Assembly: GCA_905221615.1 (NCBI GenBank)
Contig: CAJNDT010002780.1
Location: 1 to 64,000, forward strand
Direction: 5' to 3'
DNA: 64,000 nucleotides
From: Symbiodinium sp. CCMP2592
Lineage: Eukaryota > Sar > Dinophyceae > Suessiales > Symbiodiniaceae
In this document: piece after piece, positions 51,405 to 59,953 of the stretch
Layout: every line of letters begins with the position of its first letter
How positions within the stretch are numbered: the first letter of the stretch is position 1
Notes under the pieces: generated by a model
The model's database searches: none
The model's input: the letters and a program-made list of their open reading frames with translations, nothing else
Told to the model about the DNA's origin: nothing
Program-made: the position numbers and the translations under genes

Positions 51405-52510
51405 TTAATTAATTAATTATTTTTTATTTTCGGGCCGGCCCGGGACTTGTCATTTTTGTCATTCCTGTCATTGTGCCGATGTCCTCCAGCATACGTCGTG
51501 CCGACGTCCTGGAATGAATTAATTATTTATTTTTTATTTTCGGGCCGGCCCGGGGCTTGTCATTTTTGTCATTCCTGTCATTGTGCCGATGTCCTCCAGC
51601 ATACGTCGTGCCGACGTCCTGGAATTAATTAATTATTTATTTTTTATTTTCGGGCCGGCCCGGGGCTTGTCATTTTTGTCATTCCTGTCATTGTGCCGAT
51701 GTCCTCCAGCATACGTCGTGCCGACGTCCTGGAATTAATTAATTATTTATTTTTTATTTTCGGGCCGGCCCGGGGCTTGTCATTTTTGTCATTCCTGTCA
51801 TTGTGCCGATGCCGCATACGTCGTGCCGACTCCAGTCATTTTTGTCATTCCTGTCATTGTGCCGATGTCCTCCAGCATACGTCGTGCCGAATTAATTAAT
51901 TATTTATTTTTTATTTTCGGGCCGGCCCGGGGCTTGTCATTTTTGTCATTCCTGTCATTGTGCCGATGTCCTCCAGCATACGTCGTGCCGACGTCCTGGA
52001 ATTAATTAATTATTTATTTTTTATTTTCGGGCCGGCCCGGGGCTTGTCATTTTTGTCATTCCTGTCATTGTGCCGATGTCCTCCAGCATACGTCGTGCCG
52101 ACGTCCTGGGTTTAATTAATTATTTATTTTTTATTTTCGGGCCGGCCCGGGGCTTATCATTTTTGTCATTCCTGTCATTGTGCCGATGTCCTCCAGCATA
52201 CGTCGTGCCGACGTCCTGGGTTTAATTAATTATTTATTTTTTATTTTCGGGCCGGCCCGGGGCTTGTCATTTTTGTCATTCCTGTCATTGTGCCGATGTC
52301 CTCCAGCATACGTCGTGCCGACGTCCTGGGATTAATTAATTATTTATTTTTTATTTTCGGGCCGGCCCGGGGCTTGTCATTTTTGTCATTCCTGTCATTG
52401 TGCCGATGTCCTCCAGCATACGTCGTGCCGACGTCCTGGGTTTAATTAATTATTTATTTTTTATTTTCGGGCCGGCCCGGGGCTTGTCATTTTTGTCATT
52501 TTGTCATTCC
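51405..52510 (+). repeat. ~112-bp repeat array, plus orientation, about ten units
   Basis: Same unit as at 43270-43880 but more homogeneous (GGGCCGGCCCGGGGCTTGTC, ATTTTTGTCATTCCTGTCAT, TGTGCCGATGTCCTCCAGCA, TACGTCGTGCCGACGTCCTG). One unit near 51800-51900 is rearranged. With the minus-orientation array at 43885-44530 it forms inverted boundaries around 44.5-51.4 kb. Confidence 0.92.
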
Positions 52511-52545
52511 TTCGCCCTGTACCCAGAGGAGGCCAATCCTTTGCG

Positions 52546-52795
52546 CTCTCTCTGGGGAGGGTGTTCCAGTTCCATGTTCTGTGTCGCCTACAGGCCTCGT
52601 TTCGAGACCTTGGTCAGAATTCGGCACTTCGAAGGCCTGTCGATTCTGCAACGTGCTGGCAGGAGCTCAAACAATCTCAGGGCTCAAAAGTGCTTGCAAA
52701 GAGCCTCCAAGTGGCTTTAGGGGGGCCCCCAGCCAGCAACTTCGTAGCCCTGCGACTCGCGAACCAGCACTCGCAGGCTTGAGGCCTCCGAGCAG
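52546..52795 (+). repeat. Half copy of the foldback element
   Basis: Nearly identical to 26536-26790, beginning CTCTCTCTGGGGAGGGTGTT. It starts right after the repeat array, so the interval 27315-52545 is flanked by the same repeat end pointing outward on both sides. From 52796 to 53235 no gene is seen. Confidence 0.85.
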
Positions 52796-53235
52796 GGACA
52801 GCTGCAAGCTGCAGGAACTACAAGACCAGAAGAGTGCAGAGACTACGGTAAGATTGTAAGCTCCGAACCCACGAGGGAGGCTTTGGAAGGCTTCAGTTTC
52901 TGTCTCGAAACCCCACAAATGACGGTTCGAGAGGCTTTGCACTCTTGGTGAAAATCGCAAGCTTCGCAACTCCAAATGTAGGGCTGGAAAAGTCCAGCAA
53001 TTCTGGCTTCGCTTGAGCGGGCCTCCCCTGTACCTTGGCGCTGTGCTGCAGGCACCCTACTGGTACTTCAACAAGAAGGGTGCTTTTGATGCCAGTCTAA
53101 AAACACCCAACGCCTTACGCCAGACCCTGCAGCCCCATAAGAAGGCTTTGGGCTGGGCCAAGAGCGCTTTTAAGCAATGTGCCAACTCCACTTTGTTCGT
53201 GCTAAACTTTCTTCCTGTCTTCAATGTGGGTATTA

Positions 53236-53416
53236 AGTTCTGCTAAGGAAAACCGTTACCCTAGACAAAATCCTAAACCCTAAACCCGAGAACGGAAAAT
53301 GAATGCAATCCGAACTCGGTTCACTCATTTTCGATGGGATCGCAAAGATCGGCTGTGCAAGCATACAAACGGGTTGACCCGAGGATGCCTTCTGTGGGGT
53401 GGCGACTGTTGCACCA
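53236..53416 (-). repeat. Split direct repeat B2
   Basis: Near-identical to 54023-54202: GTTCTGCTAAGGAAAACCGT, CCTAAACCCTAAACCCGAGA, CTCATTTTCGATGGGATCGC, GGGGTGGCGACTGTTGCACC. Contains two telomere-type CCTAAACCC units. Confidence 0.9.
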
Positions 53417-53826
53417 CCCCACGGACAAAAGAACTACGAGTGAAGCTACAACACTTGAGTGACAGCTTCAGACTAAGGGAGCGACCAGAAGGGTCCTCCG
53501 GGACTGAGCAGTCCACGCTAGAGCAGAGGCTACAAGCAAGAGGTGACCTGCAGACTACGGCGGTGAAACGCATTGGGGCCAATGGCGGGCCCAGCAGGGA
53601 GCACCGAAAGACATGGTGCGGCAGCTGCGCGCTGCCGTGTGCAGCATTGGAAGAAGCAATGGTAATGTGAAGGCAGCAGCCTGCGCAAGCACATTGCCCG
53701 TGGCAGGATGCCGGGGGCAAAGAACAAAGTGAGAGTGAAGGTGCAAGGAAGGATAGCACGTTCGGTAAAGGCCGGGCCTAGTGAGGCCGGCGTGCACGCA
53801 AGCAAAACCAGGGCGGGTCGGGTGGG

Positions 53827-54025
53827 AAATCAAAATTGCGAAGCGACTTCGCTGCAACTTGATCCAAAGCGGAGTGCGGATGCACAGAGCTTCACGACAT
53901 GTACCGAGGCAAGAAGATGCAGGCACTGGCAAAAGCGAATAAAGGAAAACTTTCCAGTTTTACCAAAAGAAAGGAAACCGTTTTTCCATTTGCAAAACAC
54001 CAGTGGACAAGTCCACCCGTACGTT
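53827..54025 (-). repeat. Split direct repeat A2
   Basis: Near-identical to 62410-62607: AAATCAAAATTGCGAAGCGA ... GGACAAGTCCACCCGTACGT. Its plus-strand right end overlaps the start of repeat B1. The 410 bases between B2 and A2 (53417-53826) match neither repeat and hold no gene. Confidence 0.9.
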
Positions 54026-54202
54026 CTGCTAAGGAAAACCGTTACCCTAGACAAAATCCTAAACCCTAAACCCGAGAACGGAAAATGAATGCAATCCGAA
54101 CTCGGTTCACTCATTTTCGATGGGATCGCAAAGATCGGCTGTGCAAGCATACAAACGGGTTGACCCGAGGATGCCTTCTGTGGGGTGGCGACTGTTGCAC
54201 CA
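54023..54202 (-). repeat. Split direct repeat B1
   Basis: Partner of 53236-53416. Begins in the ACGTTCTGC overlap with A2 and ends GACTGTTGCACC, about 70 bases beyond the stop of the reverse-transcriptase frame. Confidence 0.9.
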
Positions 54203-54271
54203 AATTAGTTTGCCACCCCACAAAACGCTCAAGAAAGCCAAGGAAGTGTGGGCTGAAGGGGGTGGCAGATT

Positions 54272-57200
54272 TCAGCGAAGCCAAGGAAGGGTGAAGCTGG
54301 AAGGGAAAATCTGCACCTCAGGACAAGGCTCCCAGAGAGCAGAGAGCCCAAAGCGTATGCGCTGGCATGGAAGGCAGTCTGGAGGTGTGGGGTACTCAGC
54401 CGGCCGGCTAAGTGCGTCGGCTTTGCAGTTCTTGGCACCTGGGACATGAGACACATCGATAGAGATGCGATGCATGGCCGCCAGGAGGGCGATGTGTTCA
54501 AGAACGAGGCCTAGGGGAAATTTGGTGGAAAACATCTTATTCAGACCTGCCTCCGCCCCTGAGTTATCGCAGAGGGACGGGAGGCGTAAAGGAACCCTGC
54601 TGCAAGGAGCCAGCCTAGAGAGAGCAAGAATCAGCCCCGCCTGAGCCAGGGCTTCACAACTGGCTATCTCCTTAGCCAGGTCATTGCCGAAAGGGATGCC
54701 TGCTGCTTCAAATTCCTGGACTGAAAAGGTTTCAGTGAACCAAACCTGGCCTAGAACCGGACAAGAAACAAAACCCCCCAAACTGCAAGATGGGCCGGAC
54801 GCCGATGCATCGGCAAAGCCCTCAACGTCTGCAACCTGAGATGGGCGCATGCTGGCGAGTGGTGCCACGTGTTGCAACCAACGCTCGAAGGCCTGCAACG
54901 AGCGGATGGAGGCACAGGAGAGTTTCCGCCTCGAGCTGCTAAGGCATTCAACGCGGAGCCACAATCTTTTGTGCGTCACGGCGACTTTGGACAAGTCTGC
55001 AAGGGTTGTGAAAGGCACATGACGAGCCGAGAGGAGCTTAGCACCCGCGGGGATGGCAGTGTGAGGAGGTGAGGCCTTAAACCTGAGTGAAGAATCAAGG
55101 AAATTACAGATGCTATGCCACGATTCCGGAGCAATGCTGAAATTAGTGGCAGCCGGAGACCAAAGGTCTTTGTAGAAAGGGTGCATCATGGCACGCATAG
55201 TGGGGAAGAGTGCACAGGCCCACATGGCAAGGCCTAGAAAGGACTCCAGTTCCTTGGTAGAGATACGGCCCCCGCCCCTTAGAAGGGAACGCACTTGTTC
55301 AAGGAGCCGCAAGCGTTTTTCTTCCCTGAGACTAACCGTACCCGAAGAGAAGCACAACCGCCATCCAATCCAATCGACCCGACAAGAAATTTGTAATTTT
55401 TTCCAACTGACTGGAACACCCAGGATCTGAAGAAAGAGGCATATCACAGCTCCCGAGAGCGGCATGAGGCTGGCCGCTTGGCTGAAAATGAAGTCGTCCA
55501 CGAAAAGGAGGCCCACATGGGCCAGGAACAGCAGGGTATGTAACAGGCGCAAAGTGCACCCTCCCACGCGACCCCACCAATGCTGTGAGAAAACTGCTCC
55601 GAATGGGCAGCAGCGAAAAAAGTATAGCGCGTTGTGCCAAGTGAAGCCGAGCAGGCCCTGCTCGGAGTCGCGGATGCGGCAGCGCTTGTGCGCCTGCTTG
55701 ACATCAATGCAAATGGCCATCTGGCGGTCGGAAGTCTCGCGAATCGGGAAAGAATGCGAAACATCGTGTATGCTCGGGAAACGTTGACGTTCCGGCACTG
55801 TGCACTGAGAATTGGTCCCAGCTACGCTGTTGTCCAACACGAGTCGTTCGGCCCTCCCCGGAGCCCTAACAACCCCCAATTTTCCCAGTGCTAGGCCAAC
55901 GGGCCATCTACTTTTCGCCTCCTCAAGTGTGCCTTCAAACTTAAAGCAGTATCCCGCGTCCAACTCCTCTTGGAGCAAGCGCGAAGTGACCTCAGGAGCC
56001 ACATCGGCCGACTTCCAGTTTTCAAGATTGAGCGCCAATGGAATCAGCTCCCCTGATTGGCCTTTGGGAGGCCAGAAACAGTTGGAAGGGGGGATGTCAT
56101 TCAAGTACCCGGTTGGCACACCCATACGCAAATGCGGAAACAAATGAATGTCCTGATCGCCACAATGTTGTGCCAGGGCTTCAAACGCGTGCAAGCACAT
56201 GGGTTGGTATGGATGCACATACCAAGCGTTATCCGGGGTCTGCATACCCAGCGAAGGAAACACCAGATCCCTGGCTGCGGACACTTCGGAAGAGCTGAAA
56301 AGCGGTTCATTCGACGGGCAGGAACCGCGAGCAAGCAAGCGTTTGTCGGCTCGAGCTGAGATGCAGAATTGCAGCAGGGCTTTGCGTAATCCCCGAAATG
56401 CATCATGGCTTGCAGGGCTGCTCCAATCGGCAATGGAGCGTTTTCCAGCACCATCATGAAGTGCATGTGGGCCTGCGAAAAGGCCTTTGCGTGGGATAGA
56501 CTTGATGACTGACTGCAGGGAGAGCTCGCGGCCCTCTGCCGGGAGCAGAGGGGCAGCGATCGTGGCAAACGAAGATGCAAATGCACTTGCGCATTGCGGG
56601 GGAGCGAAGGCGGGCGAGCTGACCGCCAGGGCGGAAAGCGGGCGGTAAGAAGCAGCCAAAAGCTGGGGCTGGCACGGAATAGCTGAGTCTGAGTACAGTA
56701 ATGGGGGTATCAAGATCAGAGCACAGTTTCCCTGATGCAGCCAGGCCTGGGGCCGCTCAGACGACCAGTAAGAAGAAGTGGGGGGCAATTCCAAATGCCC
56801 TTGACCCCCTGCAGTGTGTACAATGCTGAGGAGCCAGGTGCAACGGGAAACCTTTGCCGCCGCCGTTTGCTCGTGCATTGCCGATAGCAGCCACGAGGAG
56901 GAACCCACGTCGTCAGGCGAGTCTGCTGACTCGGCTAGTGGCGATGCTGCAAGATACGCGACCGCTCCCGAGCCGCAAAGGAAGAGGACCTGCTCGAGGA
57001 GGTCTGGGCAAAGGACATCCAGGGTCGGGTCAAGGCTGGGGCTTAGGGTGAGGGAGTTTCCACCTGAAGCACGGACAGCCATGCTAAGTTGATGGCGCGA
57101 GTGATTGTTCCATGTGATCTCGAGAAAAAGACGCGCCGGGAGGGAAGAAATGCAAGTATCAGCTCGCCAAGCGCCCTCCGGTGGTGACAAGGGGCGTGCA

Positions 57201-57367
57201 ACCCTAAGCTTGTGGGAGAGAAACAAACCTGACGTGGAGCGTTTTCCCCACAGTTTGCATCCCAGTGGCAGCTTAGACGATGCCGAATTGGAATGGACTG
57301 TATGTTCCCTGCACGACTGAGGTTCGTGCTGCTTAGTAGTCGAGACGGCTTCCGGTACTCCGGGCAT
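54272..57367 (-). CDS. Reverse transcriptase with RNase H domain (DIRS-type)
   Basis: 1,031 codons from ATG 57367. RT core around residues ~560-690: catalytic Asp region MAICIDVKQAHKRCRI, then CCPFGAVFSQHWWGRV and the active-site strand HVGLLFVDDFIFSQA (the family YxDD box reads FVDD), followed by LGVPVSWKKLQI and DWIGWRLCFSSG (thumb). RNase H-like end at ~860-1000: EGFADASASG, ASCEALAQAGLIL, LPSLCDNSGAEAG, GAKNCKADALSRP, giving D-E-D-D. Copies element RNA into DNA. The first ~350 residues are Ser/Pro-rich linker without known domains. The coding frame differs by one step from the upstream dioxygenase-like frame, so translation as one polyprotein would need frameshifting. Confidence 0.9.
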   Translation of the reverse strand: MPGVPEAVSTTKQHEPQSCREHTVHSNSASSKLPLGCKLWGKRSTSGLFLSHKLRVARPLSPPEGAWRADTCISSLPARLFLEITWNNHSRHQLSMAVRASGGNSLTLSPSLDPTLDVLCPDLLEQVLFLCGSGAVAYLAASPLAESADSPDDVGSSSWLLSAMHEQTAAAKVSRCTWLLSIVHTAGGQGHLELPPTSSYWSSERPQAWLHQGNCALILIPPLLYSDSAIPCQPQLLAASYRPLSALAVSSPAFAPPQCASAFASSFATIAAPLLPAEGRELSLQSVIKSIPRKGLFAGPHALHDGAGKRSIADWSSPASHDAFRGLRKALLQFCISARADKRLLARGSCPSNEPLFSSSEVSAARDLVFPSLGMQTPDNAWYVHPYQPMCLHAFEALAQHCGDQDIHLFPHLRMGVPTGYLNDIPPSNCFWPPKGQSGELIPLALNLENWKSADVAPEVTSRLLQEELDAGYCFKFEGTLEEAKSRWPVGLALGKLGVVRAPGRAERLVLDNSVAGTNSQCTVPERQRFPSIHDVSHSFPIRETSDRQMAICIDVKQAHKRCRIRDSEQGLLGFTWHNALYFFRCCPFGAVFSQHWWGRVGGCTLRLLHTLLFLAHVGLLFVDDFIFSQAASLMPLSGAVICLFLQILGVPVSWKKLQISCRVDWIGWRLCFSSGTVSLREEKRLRLLEQVRSLLRGGGRISTKELESFLGLAMWACALFPTMRAMMHPFYKDLWSPAATNFSIAPESWHSICNFLDSSLRFKASPPHTAIPAGAKLLSARHVPFTTLADLSKVAVTHKRLWLRVECLSSSRRKLSCASIRSLQAFERWLQHVAPLASMRPSQVADVEGFADASASGPSCSLGGFVSCPVLGQVWFTETFSVQEFEAAGIPFGNDLAKEIASCEALAQAGLILALSRLAPCSRVPLRLPSLCDNSGAEAGLNKMFSTKFPLGLVLEHIALLAAMHRISIDVSHVPGAKNCKADALSRPAEYPTPPDCLPCQRIRFGLSALWEPCPEVQIFPSSFTLPWLR

Positions 57368-57474
57368 TGGCTGTGCTGAAGGGAGATGTTGCGCAGGAGG
57401 AACATCTGCGGACGCCTCGGAGGCTGACCCAGGGTTGCCACTGGATGGAAACTCCTCCTGAATGTGCGTCCCTG

Positions 57475-58377
57475 CTAGTAAGTGCGATGAAGTGATGTCT
57501 GCTTCCTCGAGCCCCGCGGGCGAGGTGGGGAGGCAGAGGGACTAGGGGCAGGACTAGAACCCAAGAGGGGAGACGGCAGTGGGAAACCCAGAAACTCAAG
57601 TTCGGCACAACACACGTCAGGCAGGGAAAAGGCTGTGAGGGCCCAACGCTCTCCTGAGAAAGGAAGTGTCATGTGTCTAATGCGGCCATCGAAGCTAATG
57701 GCTTTGCGATGTGTGTCGATAGCACAGCCATGTAGCCAGCCCGAGCCAGATGCAACTGATGTCGGCTGGCCTTGCGAGAGGCAGGAGAGGTCCTCAATCC
57801 AAAGATGGCCACCCGAGAAGGCGCCCAGCGAGAGTGACAAATTGCGTGAGCCAGGAATGTTCGCTGAGTCGGAATGCAGCGCACTGAGGCCATTGCGCGA
57901 GACACACAAAGCGTTCCAGTGCTCGTTTGGAAAGAGGAACCTGAATAGGGCATTCAGGTCCCTGCAAAGCTCAGGCAAGGCGACGGTGACCTGAGTAAGT
58001 GAAGAACGCCTAGAAAGCTGAACCCCGAAATTAAAATAGCCTGAAGCAGAAGAGGCACCGGAAATGATGTGAGCACGGCGAACCTGTTGGGGCCAAGGGG
58101 CTTCCCGCAATGAGCACAAAATGCAATCGAAGAGGCCTGCCAAGGCCGGCCCACAGAAATTGGAAAATTCAAGTGCGTGACCCAAAGGGGCGGTACCGCT
58201 GGCGGGCGGAATCGGCGCAATGGGAGTGCTTGAAGTGCATGTGGAGGGGGCAACGTCCCCCGAAGGCACTGAACCAGTATGATGCACGGAGGGTACGGCC
58301 TCCTGAGGCGGTGACACAGAAACTGTACAATCGGCAGAGAGGGGTTGTGGCGGCAGTGGCGGAAAGCTGAAGTCCAA
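57475..58377 (-). CDS. 2-oxoglutarate/Fe(II) dioxygenase-like domain of the retrotransposon
   Basis: 300 codons, no early ATG: the frame opens at 58377 and is in the same frame as the zinc-finger end of Gag, which is closed by a stop at 58510, so its expression mode is unclear. After a Pro/Ser-rich leader (~1-100) comes FNFGVQLSRRSSLTQVTVAL, FLFPNEHWNALCV, LSALHSDSANIPGSRNLSLS, LGAFSGGHLWIEDLS, KAISFDGRIRHMTLPFSGER, WALTAFSL. H168-x-D170 and H235 would bind iron and the Arg before W would bind 2-oxoglutarate, as in AlkB/JBP/TET-type enzymes. Oxidation of a base in element or host nucleic acid is a hypothesis; substrate unknown. Homologous to the broken gene at 50210. Confidence 0.6.
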   Translation of the reverse strand: MDFSFPPLPPQPLSADCTVSVSPPQEAVPSVHHTGSVPSGDVAPSTCTSSTPIAPIPPASGTAPLGHALEFSNFCGPALAGLFDCILCSLREAPWPQQVRRAHIISGASSASGYFNFGVQLSRRSSLTQVTVALPELCRDLNALFRFLFPNEHWNALCVSRNGLSALHSDSANIPGSRNLSLSLGAFSGGHLWIEDLSCLSQGQPTSVASGSGWLHGCAIDTHRKAISFDGRIRHMTLPFSGERWALTAFSLPDVCCAELEFLGFPLPSPLLGSSPAPSPSASPPRPRGSRKQTSLHRTY

Positions 58378-58509
58378 AACTTGCGAGCCCCGGGGGGCTT
58401 GCTGTTGCGATGGTGGAATCGGCGGTGGCAGTGGCGGGGGAGCAGGCAGCTCCCCCCAGCTGTGGATGGACCCGGCAACACCTGTGGGTGGCGAGTCGGG
58501 CGCATGGTG

Positions 58510-59779
58510 TCACTTCTCAGGGTGCTGAGGCGCACCGTGGTCCTTGCTAAGGCAGGGTGAACCATCGGGCTTAGGGAAGGCGCAGCCGTGCGTGAACTCG
58601 CAGGAGTTGCCACGCTGGCATTTCCCGGCCGCCCTCCTTGTACTCGCGAACCCACGGAACGCCCCTAGGCTGGGTGCCTTGCTTGGTGGGGCTCTTGGCT
58701 TTCCCCTTGCCCTTGCCATTGCCACGACCTGGCGGTGGGGTGGGCGGGCGGTTGTCACGGCCGCCCGGTGTATACGGCCTACGATTGCCTGCAGAGGCCG
58801 CTTTGGCGCGGGGCTGCAGCCATGACGACATATCGCCGCGGATCTCCGTGAACTCGTAGATCGCATCATTCACCTGCCATTCTTTCTCGATCACAAGCTG
58901 AAAGATGCACGACCACAAGTGTTTGTCCGCCTGCTGAGCTTCCAGCACAGAGGGGGGCCGAAGGTTTGTTTCAGGCGGGAATTTTTGCGAAACCAGGCTC
59001 AAGAACTTAGAGGTGTAAGCTTTGAGGCGCGCAAGATGCGCGGTGCCTGCAAGAGCGAGGGCATTGTCATGCACCTCCAACAGCCTACGGATCATTGAAA
59101 TCCCCATGGTGGAATCATTGATATCAATCTGTGGCGGTTCATCAAGCAACAGGTCCGAAAGCTGAAGGGTCTCAATCCTGGCCCTTTTTGCGGGCTTCTG
59201 CATGAGGGAATCCTCATACATCTGTTGTGTCATGCGACTCTTCCACGGGATCCAAGACCAGTTCTTCTTAACCTCGGCGTCGACAGCAGTGCTCAAGAGG
59301 CGGAGCGAGGGGGTATTCATAGCCGTCAAGATTTCGGATGGGAAGGCTTCCAAGAAACGTTTTTTGAGCGTGGCCACCCGCGTTGCATCAAGCTTGGGGG
59401 CGAAGGCTTCCGACCATCCCGAGCCTTGCTTGGCCGGGGATCCCAGCGGTTCTGCAGGAGCAGGCTCGTTACTACCGCGTCGCTGCAGCGACGACCAGAC
59501 GGCTCGCAGCTTGGCACGCTGCATCAAGGACACTTCAGTGTCCGGGAACATCTCAGGGAGGACCCCCGCAAGCTCAGATTCCTGGCAGACAACATGGCGA
59601 AAAGATTTCGCATCCCAACCGTCGGCGAGCAGCCGATCCGTGAGCTCCTGGCTGATGCCGTGATCCTGAAGGAGCTGATTGAAGCTTGAGGCTCCCTCTG
59701 CTTTAAGCGGGCACGGTGAAGGATTCACCAGATTGAATGATCCATCCGCGGATTTAGCATCGAACAATTCATCTGCCAT
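58510..59779 (-). CDS. Gag-like nucleocapsid protein with CCCH zinc finger (one frame break)
   Basis: ATG 59779 (MADELFDAKSADGSFNLVNP). A SAM-like helical part (SFNQLLQDHGISQELTDRLL, GWDAKSFRHVV) is followed by a helical middle and a Gly/Pro/Lys-rich RNA-binding-like stretch (RGNGKGKGKAKSPTKQG). Near 58630 the coherent frame shifts by one base into GKCQRGNSCEFTHGCAFP, a C-x5-C-x3-H-type zinc finger ending with the stop at 58510. It would coat element RNA. In the unshifted frame the protein ends at 58571 without the finger. Confidence 0.65.
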
Positions 59780-59953
59780 GGTGCGAGAGCAGCGGTCTGC
59801 AAAACTACCGTTCGGGCCTGAAGCTGCTGATCGAGGGCAGACCCGTGTCCTGGCAGGCTCAATGCAAAGAAAATGGAATGCATGAAGAAAACATGTGCAA
59901 GCAGAATGCGAGCGCATACCGATACAAGACAAAGGCAGCAAACTGCACTTTTA

